A stretch of DNA of 64,000 nucleotides from Taibaiella sp047605615 (GTDB lineage Bacteria > Bacteroidota > Bacteroidia > Chitinophagales > Chitinophagaceae): contig JASGFI010000002.1 of the NCBI GenBank assembly GCA_047605615.1, positions 8,616-72,615 of the forward strand. The letters run 5' to 3'. The notes below the pieces were generated by a model. The model did not search any database, was not told the origin of the DNA, and saw only the letters and a program-made list of their open reading frames with translations. How positions within the stretch are numbered: position 1 is the stretch's first letter; the number at the start of each line of letters is the position of its first letter. Of this stretch, positions 35,581 through 44,934 are shown piece after piece. Both the position numbers and the translations under genes were made by a program.

Positions 35581-35853
35581 TTATTTTTTCTTATCGCCAC
35601 TGTGGCCGCGGAAGTTGCGCGTGGGGGCAAATTCTCCCAATTTGTGGCCTACCATGTATTCTGTTACATACACCGGTATGAACTTGTTGCCATTGTGTAC
35701 CGCAAAGGTATGACCCACAAATTCCGGTATGATGGTAGAACGGCGGCTCCAGGTTTTCACTACTGTTTTCTTGCCGCCCCCGGCATTCATCTTGGTTATT
35801 TTTTCTTCCAAGTTATGATCCACGTAAGGACCTTTTTTAATCGAACGACCCAT
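35581..35853 (-). CDS. rpsS: 30S ribosomal protein S19
   Basis: S19 (90 residues), in the small-subunit head beside S13. MGRSIKKGPYVDHNLEEKI is the standard opening, and the body has RSTIIPEFVGHTFAVHNG and GHKLGEFAPTRNFRGHSG. It lies 105 bases behind rplB. Confidence 0.97.
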   Translation of the reverse strand: MGRSIKKGPYVDHNLEEKITKMNAGGGKKTVVKTWSRRSTIIPEFVGHTFAVHNGNKFIPVYVTEYMVGHKLGEFAPTRNFRGHSGDKKK

Positions 35854-35958
35854 TATGTTTGGTGTTTTTGATGATTTGATTTCAACCCAAGCCGAAACCC
35901 ATTTTATCTATTTGAACAATTACGTTTCCATGAAACCAGTAGCTACCGGCACACAGCA

Positions 35959-36810
35959 TTATTTTTTAGCTTTGCTGGATAGCTTTTTGCCGTCGCGACG
36001 TTGGATAATCAACTTGTTGGAACCTTTGGTAAGGCTGCGTGTTTTTTCGCCTTTGGCATATTTGCCGGTACGGCTGCGGGGGTGGCCGCCGGAAGATTTA
36101 CCTTCACCTCCGCCCATTGGGTGGTCCACGGGGTTCATCGCCACGCCACGTACACGGGGACGAGTACCTTTCCAACGGTTGCGGCCCGCTTTACCGGCAG
36201 ATTCCAAACCGTGATCGCTGTTGGATACGATGCCTACGGTGGCCATGCAAGTACTCAATATTTTACGCAATTCGCCGCTTGGCATTTTCAATACCGCGTA
36301 TTTTTCTTCCTTGGCGTTCAACTGGGCGTAAGTACCGGCCGAACGAGCCAGGGCGCCACCTTTTCCGGGTTGCATTTCTATGTTGTGGATAACGGTACCC
36401 AAGGGCATGTTTTTCAACAACAAGGCATTTCCCACTTCGGGGGCTACGTTTTCGCCGCTGATGACGGTAGCACCCACTTCTATGCCTTGGGGGGCAATGA
36501 TGTAACGCTTTTCGCCATCGGCATAGGCCAATAATGCGATGAATGCGGTACGGTTAGGGTCGTATTCAATGGTTTTAACCGTAGCGGGCACATTGGCTTT
36601 GTTGCGTTTAAAATCTATGATACGGTATTGCTTTTTGTGGCCACCACCCATGTAGCGCATGGCACGGCGACCGCTAGAGTTGCGACCGGCAGTGCTCTTT
36701 TTGGGTGCCAAAAGGCTTTTTTCGGGGGTAGAGGTAGTTATCTCTGCAAAAGCGTTACCTACGCGCCAACGCGTACCGGCTGAAGTAGGTTTAAATTTAC
36801 GTAATGCCAT
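35959..36810 (-). CDS. rplB: 50S ribosomal protein L2
   Basis: L2 (283 residues), one of the proteins closest to the peptidyl-transferase centre. RYMGGGHKKQYRIIDFKRN, then NMPLGTVIHNIEMQPGKGG, and the C-terminal RGVAMNPVDHPMGGGEGKSS carry the conserved His and Gly-rich loop. Length matches the family. Confidence 0.98.
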   Translation of the reverse strand: MALRKFKPTSAGTRWRVGNAFAEITTSTPEKSLLAPKKSTAGRNSSGRRAMRYMGGGHKKQYRIIDFKRNKANVPATVKTIEYDPNRTAFIALLAYADGEKRYIIAPQGIEVGATVISGENVAPEVGNALLLKNMPLGTVIHNIEMQPGKGGALARSAGTYAQLNAKEEKYAVLKMPSGELRKILSTCMATVGIVSNSDHGLESAGKAGRNRWKGTRPRVRGVAMNPVDHPMGGGEGKSSGGHPRSRTGKYAKGEKTRSLTKGSNKLIIQRRDGKKLSSKAKK

Positions 36811-36927
36811 TTTTTTAATTTTAAATTATGGATGCCGAGCGCTCAAGAAACCGGCAGGGCGCATAATCGTATTTAATAGTTTGTTGTTTGCGGTGGATTA
36901 CTATTGTCCACCATTCTTATCGGTAAA

Positions 36928-37224
36928 TTAAAATGCGAACAGGTCAATGTTCTCGCCTTCGGCCAAGGTCACTATGGCTTTCTTGAAAGAAGGCTTGCGA
37001 CCACTGATGAAACCGGCTTTGGTAAAGCGGCTCTTGCTTTTGGCGGGTACCACGCTGGTGTTTACGGTAAGCACCTTAACGTTGTAAAAATCTTCCACCG
37101 CTGCTTTAATTTCCAATTTGTTGGAACGCTTGTCCACTACAAAAGTATAACGGTTGCCTTTTTCCATCAGGCCGTTAGCCTTTTCCGTAACTTTTGGGCG
37201 AACCAGTACGTCTGAAAGTCTCAT
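36928..37224 (-). CDS. rplW: 50S ribosomal protein L23
   Basis: L23 (98 residues), at the tunnel exit, where it docks trigger factor and SRP. DVLVRPKVTEKANGLMEKG and RYTFVVDKRSNKLEIKAAVE are typical, and the protein ends at KKAIVTLAEGENIDLFAF. It lies 89 bases behind rplD. Confidence 0.96.
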   Translation of the reverse strand: MRLSDVLVRPKVTEKANGLMEKGNRYTFVVDKRSNKLEIKAAVEDFYNVKVLTVNTSVVPAKSKSRFTKAGFISGRKPSFKKAIVTLAEGENIDLFAF

Positions 37225-37313
37225 TGTTATTTAATTTGATAACCTTTGGCTTGGCGGCCTCGGTCAAGTGTTGTTTTATAAATGGGCGGAGTGGGGTTGG
37301 CACACCTTATGAT

Positions 37314-37952
37314 TTAACCTGCTACCTCTACTGCTTCTTCGGTAAATATTTTGGCCGCGCTTTCGGTTATCACCAATTTGGTGGCGTGCAAAATATCGTA
37401 GGTATTGATGTCGCTCAGTACGCTGCTTTTTACGCGGGGCACGTTGCGGCTGCTTAGGTACAAATTCTTGTCGTAATCAGCGTTCACCAACAACAGTTTC
37501 TGGCCGTTTACCTTCAAGCCGTTCACTACGTTCAAGAAAGCTTTGGTGCTGGGTGCGTCTATCTTGATGTCTTCAACCACCACGATATTTTTTTCGCGGG
37601 CTTTGTAGGACAATGCCGACATTTTGGCCAAATCTTTAACCTTGCGGTTCAGCTTGAAATCGTAACCGTGGGGAACGGGGCCGTTTACGGCACCACCGCC
37701 CTTGTACAAAGGGTTGCGGATATTGCCCTTACGCGAACCACCGGTACCTTTTTGGCGGTGCAGCTTGCGTGAAGAACCTTTTACTTCGGCACGGGTTTTG
37801 GTTTTGTGTGTACCCAGGCGTTGTGCGGCCAGGTATTGCTTTACAGCAAGGTAAATGACATGGTCATTTGGCTCGATATTGAAAATATCTTCCGGCAGCT
37901 CCACGCTGCGGCCCGTATTTTCACCTTTGCTATTTAAAACTTCGATTTGCAT
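37314..37952 (-). CDS. rplD: 50S ribosomal protein L4
   Basis: L4 (212 residues); its loop lines the exit tunnel and in E. coli it represses the S10 operon. RLGTHKTKTRAEVKGSSRKL then QKGTGGSRKGNIRNPLYKGG form the tunnel loop. The C-terminus lacks obvious extensions. It lies 70 bases behind rplC. Confidence 0.97.
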   Translation of the reverse strand: MQIEVLNSKGENTGRSVELPEDIFNIEPNDHVIYLAVKQYLAAQRLGTHKTKTRAEVKGSSRKLHRQKGTGGSRKGNIRNPLYKGGGAVNGPVPHGYDFKLNRKVKDLAKMSALSYKAREKNIVVVEDIKIDAPSTKAFLNVVNGLKVNGQKLLLVNADYDKNLYLSSRNVPRVKSSVLSDINTYDILHATKLVITESAAKIFTEEAVEVAG

Positions 37953-38022
37953 TTCCTATAATTTTTAGCATTGCGCTAATTGAAATAATTTTTTATCTTC
38001 CGGCCATCGTGCGAACCAGATA

Positions 38023-38652
38023 TTACTTGCTTTGGCTGTTTTGTACCAATACGATAGAACCGTTGTGGCCCGGTACCGAACCGCTCACCAACAAATAATT
38101 TTGTTCCGGATATACTTTCAATACTTTCAAGGCTTTGATTTTTACGCGGTCGCCACCCATGCGGCCGGCCATGCGCATACCTTTGAACACGCGGCTGGGG
38201 TAAGACGAGCCGCCTATGGAACCCGGTGCGCGCTGGCGGTCGTGCTGGCCGTGGGAAGCTTCGCCCACGCCACCAAATCCGTGGCGTTTAACCACGCCCT
38301 GGAAACCTTTACCTTTCGAGGTACCGATAACATTTACTTTTTCACCTTCGGCGAAGATGTCAACGGTAATGTTTTCACCAACTTGTTTGTCTATGGAAGA
38401 ATTGCGAATTTCCTTTACTACAGCTTTGGGGGCTGTTTCTGCTTTTGCGAAGTGGTTTTGGAGTGCTTTGGGGGTATTTTTCACCTTGCGCTCGCCAAAA
38501 GCTATTTGTAGGGCTGAATAACCGTCCGATTCCACGGTTTTCTTTTGCGTAACCACACATGGCCCGGCCTCTATAATGGTGCAGGACACCTGCTTTCCAT
38601 TAGCTTCGAACACGGAGGTCATGCCGATTTTTTTACCAATAATACCTTTCAT
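38023..38652 (-). CDS. rplC: 50S ribosomal protein L3
   Basis: L3 (209 residues), an early-assembling protein whose loop reaches the peptidyl-transferase centre. MKGIIGKKIGMTSVFEANG opens the chain. The methylated-Gln region GVGEASHGQHDRQRAPGSIG and RVFKGMRMAGRMGGDRVK are diagnostic. It starts 239 bases after the rpsJ stop, the longest gap in the cluster. Confidence 0.97.
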   Translation of the reverse strand: MKGIIGKKIGMTSVFEANGKQVSCTIIEAGPCVVTQKKTVESDGYSALQIAFGERKVKNTPKALQNHFAKAETAPKAVVKEIRNSSIDKQVGENITVDIFAEGEKVNVIGTSKGKGFQGVVKRHGFGGVGEASHGQHDRQRAPGSIGGSSYPSRVFKGMRMAGRMGGDRVKIKALKVLKVYPEQNYLLVSGSVPGHNGSIVLVQNSQSK

Positions 38653-38891
38653 AATATTTTTTTTAAACCAACGGCGGCACGATTTTCATACTGCCCTCGT
38701 TGTATTTTAATTACTTATTGCTAATGGGAAAGCCAGAACCCGGGGCCTGCTTCCCAACCAAGCGCCCGATGGTCAATTGCCAATTCAAGGTCTTGAATTT
38801 TGAATTAACGGCGGGATTGGTTGTTATTCCTATCGCTATTAAAGAACATTTTCAGCTTTGGAGCTTGCTGCCGCTTATGGGCTTGAAGCTG

Positions 38892-39197
38892 TTAGGCTTT
38901 GATTTCTACTTCTACGCCGGAAGGCAAGTCCAATTTAGACAAGGCATCAACCGTGCGGCTCGAAGATGTATAAATGTCCAGCAAACGCTTGTGAGTGCAT
39001 AGTTGAAACTGCTCACGGGCTTTTTTATTCACGTGCGGCGAACGCAACACGGTAAATATCTTTTTGTCGGTAGGCAATGGAATGGGGCCGGTAACTACGG
39101 CACCCGTATTGCGAACGGTCTTTACGATTTTTTCGGCCGATTTATCTACCAAGTTGTGGTCGTAAGACTTTAGCTTAATGCGAATACGCTGTGACAT
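38892..39197 (-). CDS. rpsJ: 30S ribosomal protein S10
   Basis: S10 (101 residues), first gene of the cluster and, as NusE, a partner in antitermination. The ATG at 39197 gives MSQRIRIKLKSYDHNLVDKS; an upstream in-frame start would extend across the promoter and is rejected. TGPIPLPTDKKIFTVLRSPH contains the conserved cis-Pro loop. A canonical Bacteroidota promoter lies 33-63 bases upstream. Confidence 0.97.
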   Translation of the reverse strand: MSQRIRIKLKSYDHNLVDKSAEKIVKTVRNTGAVVTGPIPLPTDKKIFTVLRSPHVNKKAREQFQLCTHKRLLDIYTSSSRTVDALSKLDLPSGVEVEIKA

Positions 39198-39229
39198 ATC
39201 AAAAAACTTCGTTGTTAATTTTGGGAGTG

Positions 39230-39260
39230 CAAAGGTAAACGTTATTTTCAATCCACCAAA
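39230..39260 (-). promoter_or_regulatory. Promoter of the S10-spc cluster
   Basis: On the minus strand TTTG (39257-39260), exactly 19 bases, then TACCTTTG (39230-39237): a full match to the Bacteroidota primary-sigma consensus TTTG-N19-TAnnTTTG. It is followed by a short leader of roughly 25-30 bases. Confidence 0.85.
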
Positions 39261-39337
39261 AATATTTTAAGGAAAAATTTTGCGGGAAGCGGCCAATGGG
39301 TAAAAGATGGCACAAATATCCCGCATAAAACTCCCCA

Positions 39338-39368
39338 TTTCGGCAGCCCCTCCATTTCCTTACTTTTG
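39338..39368 (+). promoter_or_regulatory. Promoter of parC
   Basis: TTTC (39338-39341), 19 bases, then TACTTTTG (39361-39368). The -7 box is a full match and the -33 box matches three of four. It lies back to back with the rpsJ promoter. Confidence 0.65.
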
Positions 39369-39397
39369 CAACCGAAAATAAAAATAACACCCCATAA

Positions 39398-41959
39398 ATG
39401 AGCGAACAGGATTACGACGAACACGGCCCGGCATCGGTCAACAAGATGTACGAAAGCTGGTTTTTGGAATATGCAAGCTACGTAATACTGGAGCGTGCCG
39501 TACCGGCGGTGGAAGACGGCCTGAAACCCGTGCAGCGCCGCATCTTTCACGCCATGAAGGAAATGGACGATGGCCGCTACAACAAGGTGGCCAACATCAT
39601 AGGCCAAACCATGCAGTACCACCCGCACGGCGATGCCTCCATTGGCGATGCCATTACCAACCTGGGGCAGAAAGACCTGATGATAGACATGCAGGGCAAC
39701 TGGGGCGACGTGCGCACCGGCGACAGTGCGGCGGCAGCCCGCTACATAGAAGCCCGATTGTCAAAATTTGCCCTGGACGTAGCCTTTAACGGCAAGACCA
39801 CGGAATGGCAATTGAGCTACGACGGCCGCAAGAACGAGCCGGTTACGCTGCCCATGAAGTTCCCGCTGTTGCTGGCGCAGGGCGCAGAGGGCATAGCCGT
39901 GGGCTTGTCCACCAAGATATTGCCCCACAATTTCGTGGAACTGATTGATGCCGCCGTCAAATATTTGAGGGGACGGAAGTTTGAGCTATATCCCGATTTC
40001 CAGACCGGCGGCATGATAGACACAAGCAATTACAACGATGGCCAACGCGGCGGCAAGCTGCGCGTAAGGGTACACATAGAAGAGCTGGACAAGAAAACGC
40101 TGCTCATAAAATCGGTGCCCTATGGCGTTACCACGCAGCAATTGATAGACAGCGTACTGAAAGCCAACGACAGCGGAAAAATAAAGATAAAAAGCATCGT
40201 GGACAATACGGCCAAAGACGTGGAACTGGCCGTGCAACTGGCCCCCGGCGTATCGAGCGACCAAACCATCGACGCGCTGTATGCTTTCACCGATTGCGAA
40301 ACTTCCATATCGCCCAATGCCTGCGTCATTATTCAGGACAAGCCACATTTCGTGGGCGTTACGGAGTTGTTGAAAAATTCGGTAGAGCATACCAAGGCCT
40401 TGTTGAAGCGCGAACTGGAAATAAAGCTGGACGAACTGAACGAAGACTGGCATTTTTCTTCCTTGGAAAAAATATTCATCGAAAAAAGGATTTATAGGCT
40501 GATAGAAGAAGAGACCACTTGGGAAGGCGTGCTTCGCGCCATAGACACCGGGCTGCAACCTTATAAAAATATTTTCAGGAGGGAAATAACGCAAGACGAC
40601 ATCATAAAGCTGACGGAAATAAAAATCAAACGCATTTCCAAATTCGACTCCTTCAAGGCCGATGAGCATATAAGAACCACCGAAGAAGCCATAGCAGCAA
40701 CCAAGCACAACATAGAACACCTTACCGATTTTGCCGTAGCCTACTACGAACAATTGTTGAAAAAACACGGTAAGGGCCGCGAACGCAAGACGGAGATAAA
40801 ACTGTTCGACACCATACAAGCCACCAAAGTGGCCATAGCCAACGCCAAGCTATACGTAAACCGCAAGGAAGGCTTTGTGGGCACCGGCCTCAAAAAAGAC
40901 GAGTTCGTATGCGACTGTTCGGACCTCGACAATATCATTGTGTTCCGCAAGGACGGCACCATGCTGGTAAGCAAGGTGGCCGACAAAACCTTTGTGGGCA
41001 AGGACATCATACACGTGGAAGTATTCAAGAAGAACGACGAGCGCACCACCTACAACATGATGTACATGGATGGCGGCAGCGGCGTGGTATATGCCAAGCG
41101 TTTCAACGTAACCGGCATTACCCGCGACAAAGAGTACGACCTCACCAAAGGCAGCAAGGGCAGCAAGGTTATATACTTCACATCCAACCCCAACGGCGAG
41201 GCCGAGGTAGTGACGGTTACGCTATCGCCCAATATAAACGCCCGCAACAAGGTATTCGATTTTTATTTTGAAGAACTGGCCATAAAAGGCCGCAGCTCGC
41301 AAGGCAACCAAGTAACCAAATACCCGGTGCGCCAGGTCAAGTTTAAAGAACAAGGGCGCAGCACCCTGGCCGCACCCAAAATATGGTACGACGAACAGGT
41401 AGGCCGCCTCAATACCGATGGCTACGGCCGCTTGCTGGGCAGCTTCAACACCGACGACAGAATAGTTGTGTTCTACAAAGACGGCCATTACGAACTCACC
41501 GATTTCGACCTGAGCAACCGTTACGAAGTAACCAACATAGCGCGCATAGAAAAATGGATACCCGAAAAAGTGATTACGGCCGTGTATTACGATGCCGACA
41601 AGCAGCAGTACAGCGTAAAACGGTTCCATATAGAAACACAAACCTTGAAAAGTAAATTCCTGTTTATAAAAGAAGGGGCAAAGAACAAGCTGGAACTGGT
41701 TACTACGGCCAAAGACGTAGTGGTGACGCTAAAAACCGGCAAGAAAAAATCGGAAGCCAGGGAAGAAGCAATAGACCTGGCCGAAAAGGTAAGCGTGAGC
41801 GGCTGGAAAGCAGTGGGCAACAAGCTATGCGACAAAGATTTGTTGGAAATAATATTGGAAGAAAAAGAAGAAACACCCGAAGAACAAACGGAGCGGCCCA
41901 ATGGCGATGATGCGGCAGGACAAGACACCAACGACGAAGCACCAACTTTATTTGACTAG
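39398..41959 (+). CDS. parC: DNA topoisomerase IV subunit A (ParC)
   Basis: A type IIA topoisomerase cleavage subunit, 853 residues. YASYVILERAVPAVEDGLKP opens the winged-helix domain, YHPHGDASIGDAI (74-86) is the quinolone-determining region, and Tyr116 in AAARYIEARL is the DNA-linking tyrosine. The C-terminal half has poorly conserved beta-pinwheel repeats instead of a clear GyrA box, and an acidic tail ends in TLFD. Both points favour ParC over GyrA. The residue matching GyrA Ser83 is Ala80, which I take to be the normal Bacteroidota ParC state. parE would be needed as partner and is not in the window. Confidence 0.9.
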   Translation: MSEQDYDEHGPASVNKMYESWFLEYASYVILERAVPAVEDGLKPVQRRIFHAMKEMDDGRYNKVANIIGQTMQYHPHGDASIGDAITNLGQKDLMIDMQGNWGDVRTGDSAAAARYIEARLSKFALDVAFNGKTTEWQLSYDGRKNEPVTLPMKFPLLLAQGAEGIAVGLSTKILPHNFVELIDAAVKYLRGRKFELYPDFQTGGMIDTSNYNDGQRGGKLRVRVHIEELDKKTLLIKSVPYGVTTQQLIDSVLKANDSGKIKIKSIVDNTAKDVELAVQLAPGVSSDQTIDALYAFTDCETSISPNACVIIQDKPHFVGVTELLKNSVEHTKALLKRELEIKLDELNEDWHFSSLEKIFIEKRIYRLIEEETTWEGVLRAIDTGLQPYKNIFRREITQDDIIKLTEIKIKRISKFDSFKADEHIRTTEEAIAATKHNIEHLTDFAVAYYEQLLKKHGKGRERKTEIKLFDTIQATKVAIANAKLYVNRKEGFVGTGLKKDEFVCDCSDLDNIIVFRKDGTMLVSKVADKTFVGKDIIHVEVFKKNDERTTYNMMYMDGGSGVVYAKRFNVTGITRDKEYDLTKGSKGSKVIYFTSNPNGEAEVVTVTLSPNINARNKVFDFYFEELAIKGRSSQGNQVTKYPVRQVKFKEQGRSTLAAPKIWYDEQVGRLNTDGYGRLLGSFNTDDRIVVFYKDGHYELTDFDLSNRYEVTNIARIEKWIPEKVITAVYYDADKQQYSVKRFHIETQTLKSKFLFIKEGAKNKLELVTTAKDVVVTLKTGKKKSEAREEAIDLAEKVSVSGWKAVGNKLCDKDLLEIILEEKEETPEEQTERPNGDDAAGQDTNDEAPTLFD

Positions 41960-42087
41960 TTAATTAAAAAACCGAAATTTGCTGCCCTATTGGCATTTTG
42001 AGGCAGTTTGGGTAATTTCACTATTCAAAATTCGGCACTCGTTTGCAAACCGTATAAAAGTTGGGTAGTAGCGATACAGGACAAACA

Positions 42088-42690
42088 ATGAAAAAAATAG
42101 AACTTGAAATAGTGGCTCTTTCGAGCAGTGTTACGCAAACGCATTCTTATGCGGTGGTATTGGGCGAGCTAAATGGCTTGCGCAGGCTGCCGATAGTCAT
42201 AGGGGCTTTTGAAGCCCAAGCCATAGTAGTGGCCTTGGAACGCATAAAACCCACCAGGCCGCTCACCCACGATTTGTTTTACAATTTCATGCTGTCGTTC
42301 AACATAGAGTTGCAGGAGGTAGTGATTTATAAATTGGAGGAAGGTATCTTTTTTGCCCAATTGGTTTGCAGCAATGGCCAGGAGGTGATAGAGATAGACT
42401 CGCGCACCAGCGATGCCCTGGCCTTGGCCGTGCGCATAGGCTGCCCCGTGTTCACCTATGAGAATATACTGGAAGCCGCAGGTTTGTTTATGGACCAACC
42501 CGAAGTGTCCACCGACGGTACGCCCGCCTCGGCAGCCGAAGCAAGCGAAGCCACCACGGCCAATAGCGACCTAAGAAGCATGTCGGTAGATGAACTGAAC
42601 GACTTGCTGCAAAAAGTACTGGAAAGCGAAGACTACATGAAAGCCGTGGCTATCCGCGACGAGTTGAAACTCCGGGCCGAAAGAGGATAG
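42088..42690 (+). CDS. Bifunctional nuclease family protein (DUF151) with UVR-like C-terminus
   Basis: A 200-residue protein from the ATG at 42088; nine upstream in-frame codons are not needed. Residues 1-130 match the DUF151/bifunctional-nuclease fold: ELEIVALSSSVTQTHSYAVVLG, RRLPIVIGAFEAQAIVVALE, RPLTHDLFYNF and IDSRTSDALALAVRIGCPVF. A Ala/Glu/Ser linker follows, then a helical hairpin (SVDELNDLLQKVLESEDYMKA) like the UvrB/UvrC interaction motif. Nuclease activity was described for a plant homologue; the bacterial role is not firmly known. Confidence 0.85.
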   Translation: MKKIELEIVALSSSVTQTHSYAVVLGELNGLRRLPIVIGAFEAQAIVVALERIKPTRPLTHDLFYNFMLSFNIELQEVVIYKLEEGIFFAQLVCSNGQEVIEIDSRTSDALALAVRIGCPVFTYENILEAAGLFMDQPEVSTDGTPASAAEASEATTANSDLRSMSVDELNDLLQKVLESEDYMKAVAIRDELKLRAERG

Positions 42691-42721
42691 CGCCAACGAT
42701 TTAGCAAACAAAACATCACTG

Positions 42722-42749
42722 CCACGGTAATAAAAACCGTGGTTTTTTT
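42722..42749 (+). terminator. Terminator after the DUF151 gene
   Basis: A 7-bp stem (42722-42728 with 42736-42742) followed by a run of seven T. The remainder of the gap to 43079 holds only the small tandem repeat below. Confidence 0.75.
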
Positions 42750-42925
42750 CGCTTTCATGTTTTTGCCAAAACCGGCCGGCCTCCGCCACATCCATTCTTA
42801 AACCGGACTGCCGGCAAAGAGGCGAATGTTTCAACAACAAAAAAAATTGGTTCTTCGTCACTTTGTGTGGAAACGTTTCAAAGAAAGGGAAAAAATTTCA
42901 CACCCCCCGTTGTGGGTAGTGCCAT

Positions 42926-42955
42926 TTTTCGGTCGCTTTGTTTTCGGTCGCTTTG
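42926..42955. repeat. 15-bp tandem duplication
   Basis: TTTTCGGTCGCTTTG occurs twice in immediate succession (42926-42940, 42941-42955) in non-coding DNA downstream of parB. Confidence 0.85.
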
Positions 42956-43079
42956 TAGTGCGTTTGGTTGGTAGTTCTTTTGCATTTTTGTTTGGCTTTG
43001 TGCGGTTGCGGCTCTTTTGATTTTGCCGAAGCGTTGGGGGGCTACAACACAAAACTATCCGACACGCAGCAAAAGCCCA

Positions 43080-44009
43080 CTATACCTTCATGGCATCCAT
43101 GATGCGCTCCAAATCTTCGTCGTTGTAAAATTCTATGGTGATGCTGCCTTTGCCGTTCTTCTTGCGTTCCAATAGTACCTTGGTGGCAAAATGGCTGGCC
43201 ATGTCGTCTTGTATGCGCTTGTAGGCAGGGGTAAGTTTTGGTGCCACTGCCGGTTGCTTCGCCATTGCTTTGCCGTTTTGCAACATGCTTTTCACCAATG
43301 CCTCCACCTGCCTTACGGATAACCCTTTTTGGTTTACCTCGCGGTACACATAAAGCTGCTCCTCCACATTTTCCAGGCTGATGATGGCCCTTGCATGACC
43401 CATGCCCAACACGCCGTCGCGCACGGCTTTCTGTATGTCGGGCGGCAATTTCAACAGGCGTATATAGTTGGTAACGGTACTGCGCTCTTTCTTCATGCGC
43501 TCGGCCACTTGCTCCTGCGTCAGCGAACATTCGTCCATCAACCGCTTATAGCTAAGGGCTATTTCCATGGCATTCAGGTTTTCGCGTTGCAGGTTTTCGA
43601 GCAACGCCATTTCCAGCATCTCTTGGTCGTTGGCGGTACGTATGTAGGCAGGTATGTCTTTCAACCCGGCCATTTTGGAGGCCCGCCACCTGCGCTCGCC
43701 CGATATGAGCCTGTATTTGCCCCCGGCCATTTTCACAACGGTTACGGGTTGTATTATGTCGTGTTGCGCTATGCTGTCGCTCAGTTCCTTCAAGGCCGCG
43801 GGGTCAAAGTCGTGGCGGGGCTGCTTGGGGTTCACCTCTATGTCGTCTATGGCTATGCGCGCGCCCACCGCCACTGGTGCGGGCTTGCCCGTTGCCACGG
43901 GTATGGCTTCTGCGGTGGCTTTCAGTTCTTCGTCTATATTGTTCAACAAGGCTTTTATGCCCAGCCCCAGTGCTTTCTTCTTGTTGTTGCTGTTGTTGGT
44001 ACCGGCCAT
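43080..44009 (-). CDS. parB: Chromosome partitioning protein ParB
   Basis: ParB (309 residues), the parS-binding CTPase clamp of chromosome segregation. KKKALGLGIKALL at the N-terminus is the ParA-interacting segment. ISGERRWRASKMAG (GERRxRA) and ENLQRENLNAMEIA are the CTP-binding boxes, LTQEQVAERMKKERSTVTNYIR is the helix-turn-helix, and the C-terminal dimer domain ends ERIMDAMKV. I chose the ATG at 44009 because it lies just past the parA stop and starts close to the conserved segment; starts at 44048 and 44072 overlap parA. I found no parS site (TGTTTCACGTGAAACA) in the window. Confidence 0.92.
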   Translation of the reverse strand: MAGTNNSNNKKKALGLGIKALLNNIDEELKATAEAIPVATGKPAPVAVGARIAIDDIEVNPKQPRHDFDPAALKELSDSIAQHDIIQPVTVVKMAGGKYRLISGERRWRASKMAGLKDIPAYIRTANDQEMLEMALLENLQRENLNAMEIALSYKRLMDECSLTQEQVAERMKKERSTVTNYIRLLKLPPDIQKAVRDGVLGMGHARAIISLENVEEQLYVYREVNQKGLSVRQVEALVKSMLQNGKAMAKQPAVAPKLTPAYKRIQDDMASHFATKVLLERKKNGKGSITIEFYNDEDLERIMDAMKV

Positions 44010-44031
44010 ATCGTTTACTTTTTCCGATGGG

Positions 44032-44865
44032 TTAATTGTTTGCTGCATTGTTGTCTTCCGGTTCCGGTTCAAATATTTTGTCTTCGTTCTTTATTTTGGT
44101 CAGGTCGTTTTTTTGCAATATTTCTTTGGCCAAATTAAGGTAATTGATGGCACCTGTGCTGTCCATATCGTACATCAATGCGGGTTTGCCAAAACTTGGT
44201 GCTTCGCCCAACCGGGTGTTGCGGTGTATGATGGTGTTGAATACCAGTGTTTCAAAATGGTTCTTGATTTCTTCCACCACTTGGTTGCTGAGGCGCAGGC
44301 GGCCGTCGTACATGGTCATCAATATGCCTTCTATCGCCAAACCGGTGTTGATGCGGGTTTGCACTATTTTTATGGTATTGAGCAATTTGCCCAAACCCTC
44401 CAAGGCAAAATACTCGCACTGAACGGGTATCACCACCGAATTGGCGGCCGTAAGCGCATTGACCGTGATAAGCCCCAGCGATGGCGAACAATCTATGATG
44501 ATAAAATCGAAGCTGGCGGCCTCTTTCTCCAAGGCTTTGCGCAAAATGTGTTCGCGGTTGGGGTGGTTTATGAGTTCTATTTCCGCACCTACCAAATCCA
44601 AATGCGAGGGCAGGAGGTACAGGTTGGGGGTTTCGGTTTCCAGCATCACCTGCTTTACCGGCATCTCGTTCACCATGCAGTCGTACAGGCTCACCTGCAT
44701 GTTCTTCAGGTCGAAGCCATTGCCCGTGGTGCTGTTGGCCTGCGGGTCGGCATCTATCAACAGGGTTTTGTATTCCAGTACCGCCAGGCTTGCCGCCAGG
44801 TTAATGGCAGTGGTAGTTTTGCCTACGCCGCCTTTTTGGTTTGCTATCGCTATTATTTTGGCCAT
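44032..44865 (-). CDS. parA: Chromosome partitioning ATPase ParA (Soj)
   Basis: A deviant-Walker-A ATPase (277 residues) that works with ParB in chromosome segregation. NQKGGVGKTTTAINLAASL (Lys11 signature Lys, Lys16 of Walker A) is at the N-terminus, IDADPQANSTTGNG follows, and FDFIIIDCSPSLGLITVNAL is the Walker B region. The ATG at 44865 is preferred over one six codons upstream because the family begins MAKIIAIANQK. It lies 22 bases ahead of parB. Confidence 0.93.
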   Translation of the reverse strand: MAKIIAIANQKGGVGKTTTAINLAASLAVLEYKTLLIDADPQANSTTGNGFDLKNMQVSLYDCMVNEMPVKQVMLETETPNLYLLPSHLDLVGAEIELINHPNREHILRKALEKEAASFDFIIIDCSPSLGLITVNALTAANSVVIPVQCEYFALEGLGKLLNTIKIVQTRINTGLAIEGILMTMYDGRLRLSNQVVEEIKNHFETLVFNTIIHRNTRLGEAPSFGKPALMYDMDSTGAINYLNLAKEILQKNDLTKIKNEDKIFEPEPEDNNAANN

Positions 44866-44934
44866 TGCTTCTGTTTTCTCCACTATTATCTCGTGTAGCT
44901 TTTCCCTTTTTCGGGGAAAAAACCACCATAATGT

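Noticed and set aside
39398..41959. Assignment as DNA gyrase subunit A
   Set aside because: The length, the acidic tail and the lack of a clear GyrA box fit ParC better; a phylogeny would settle it.
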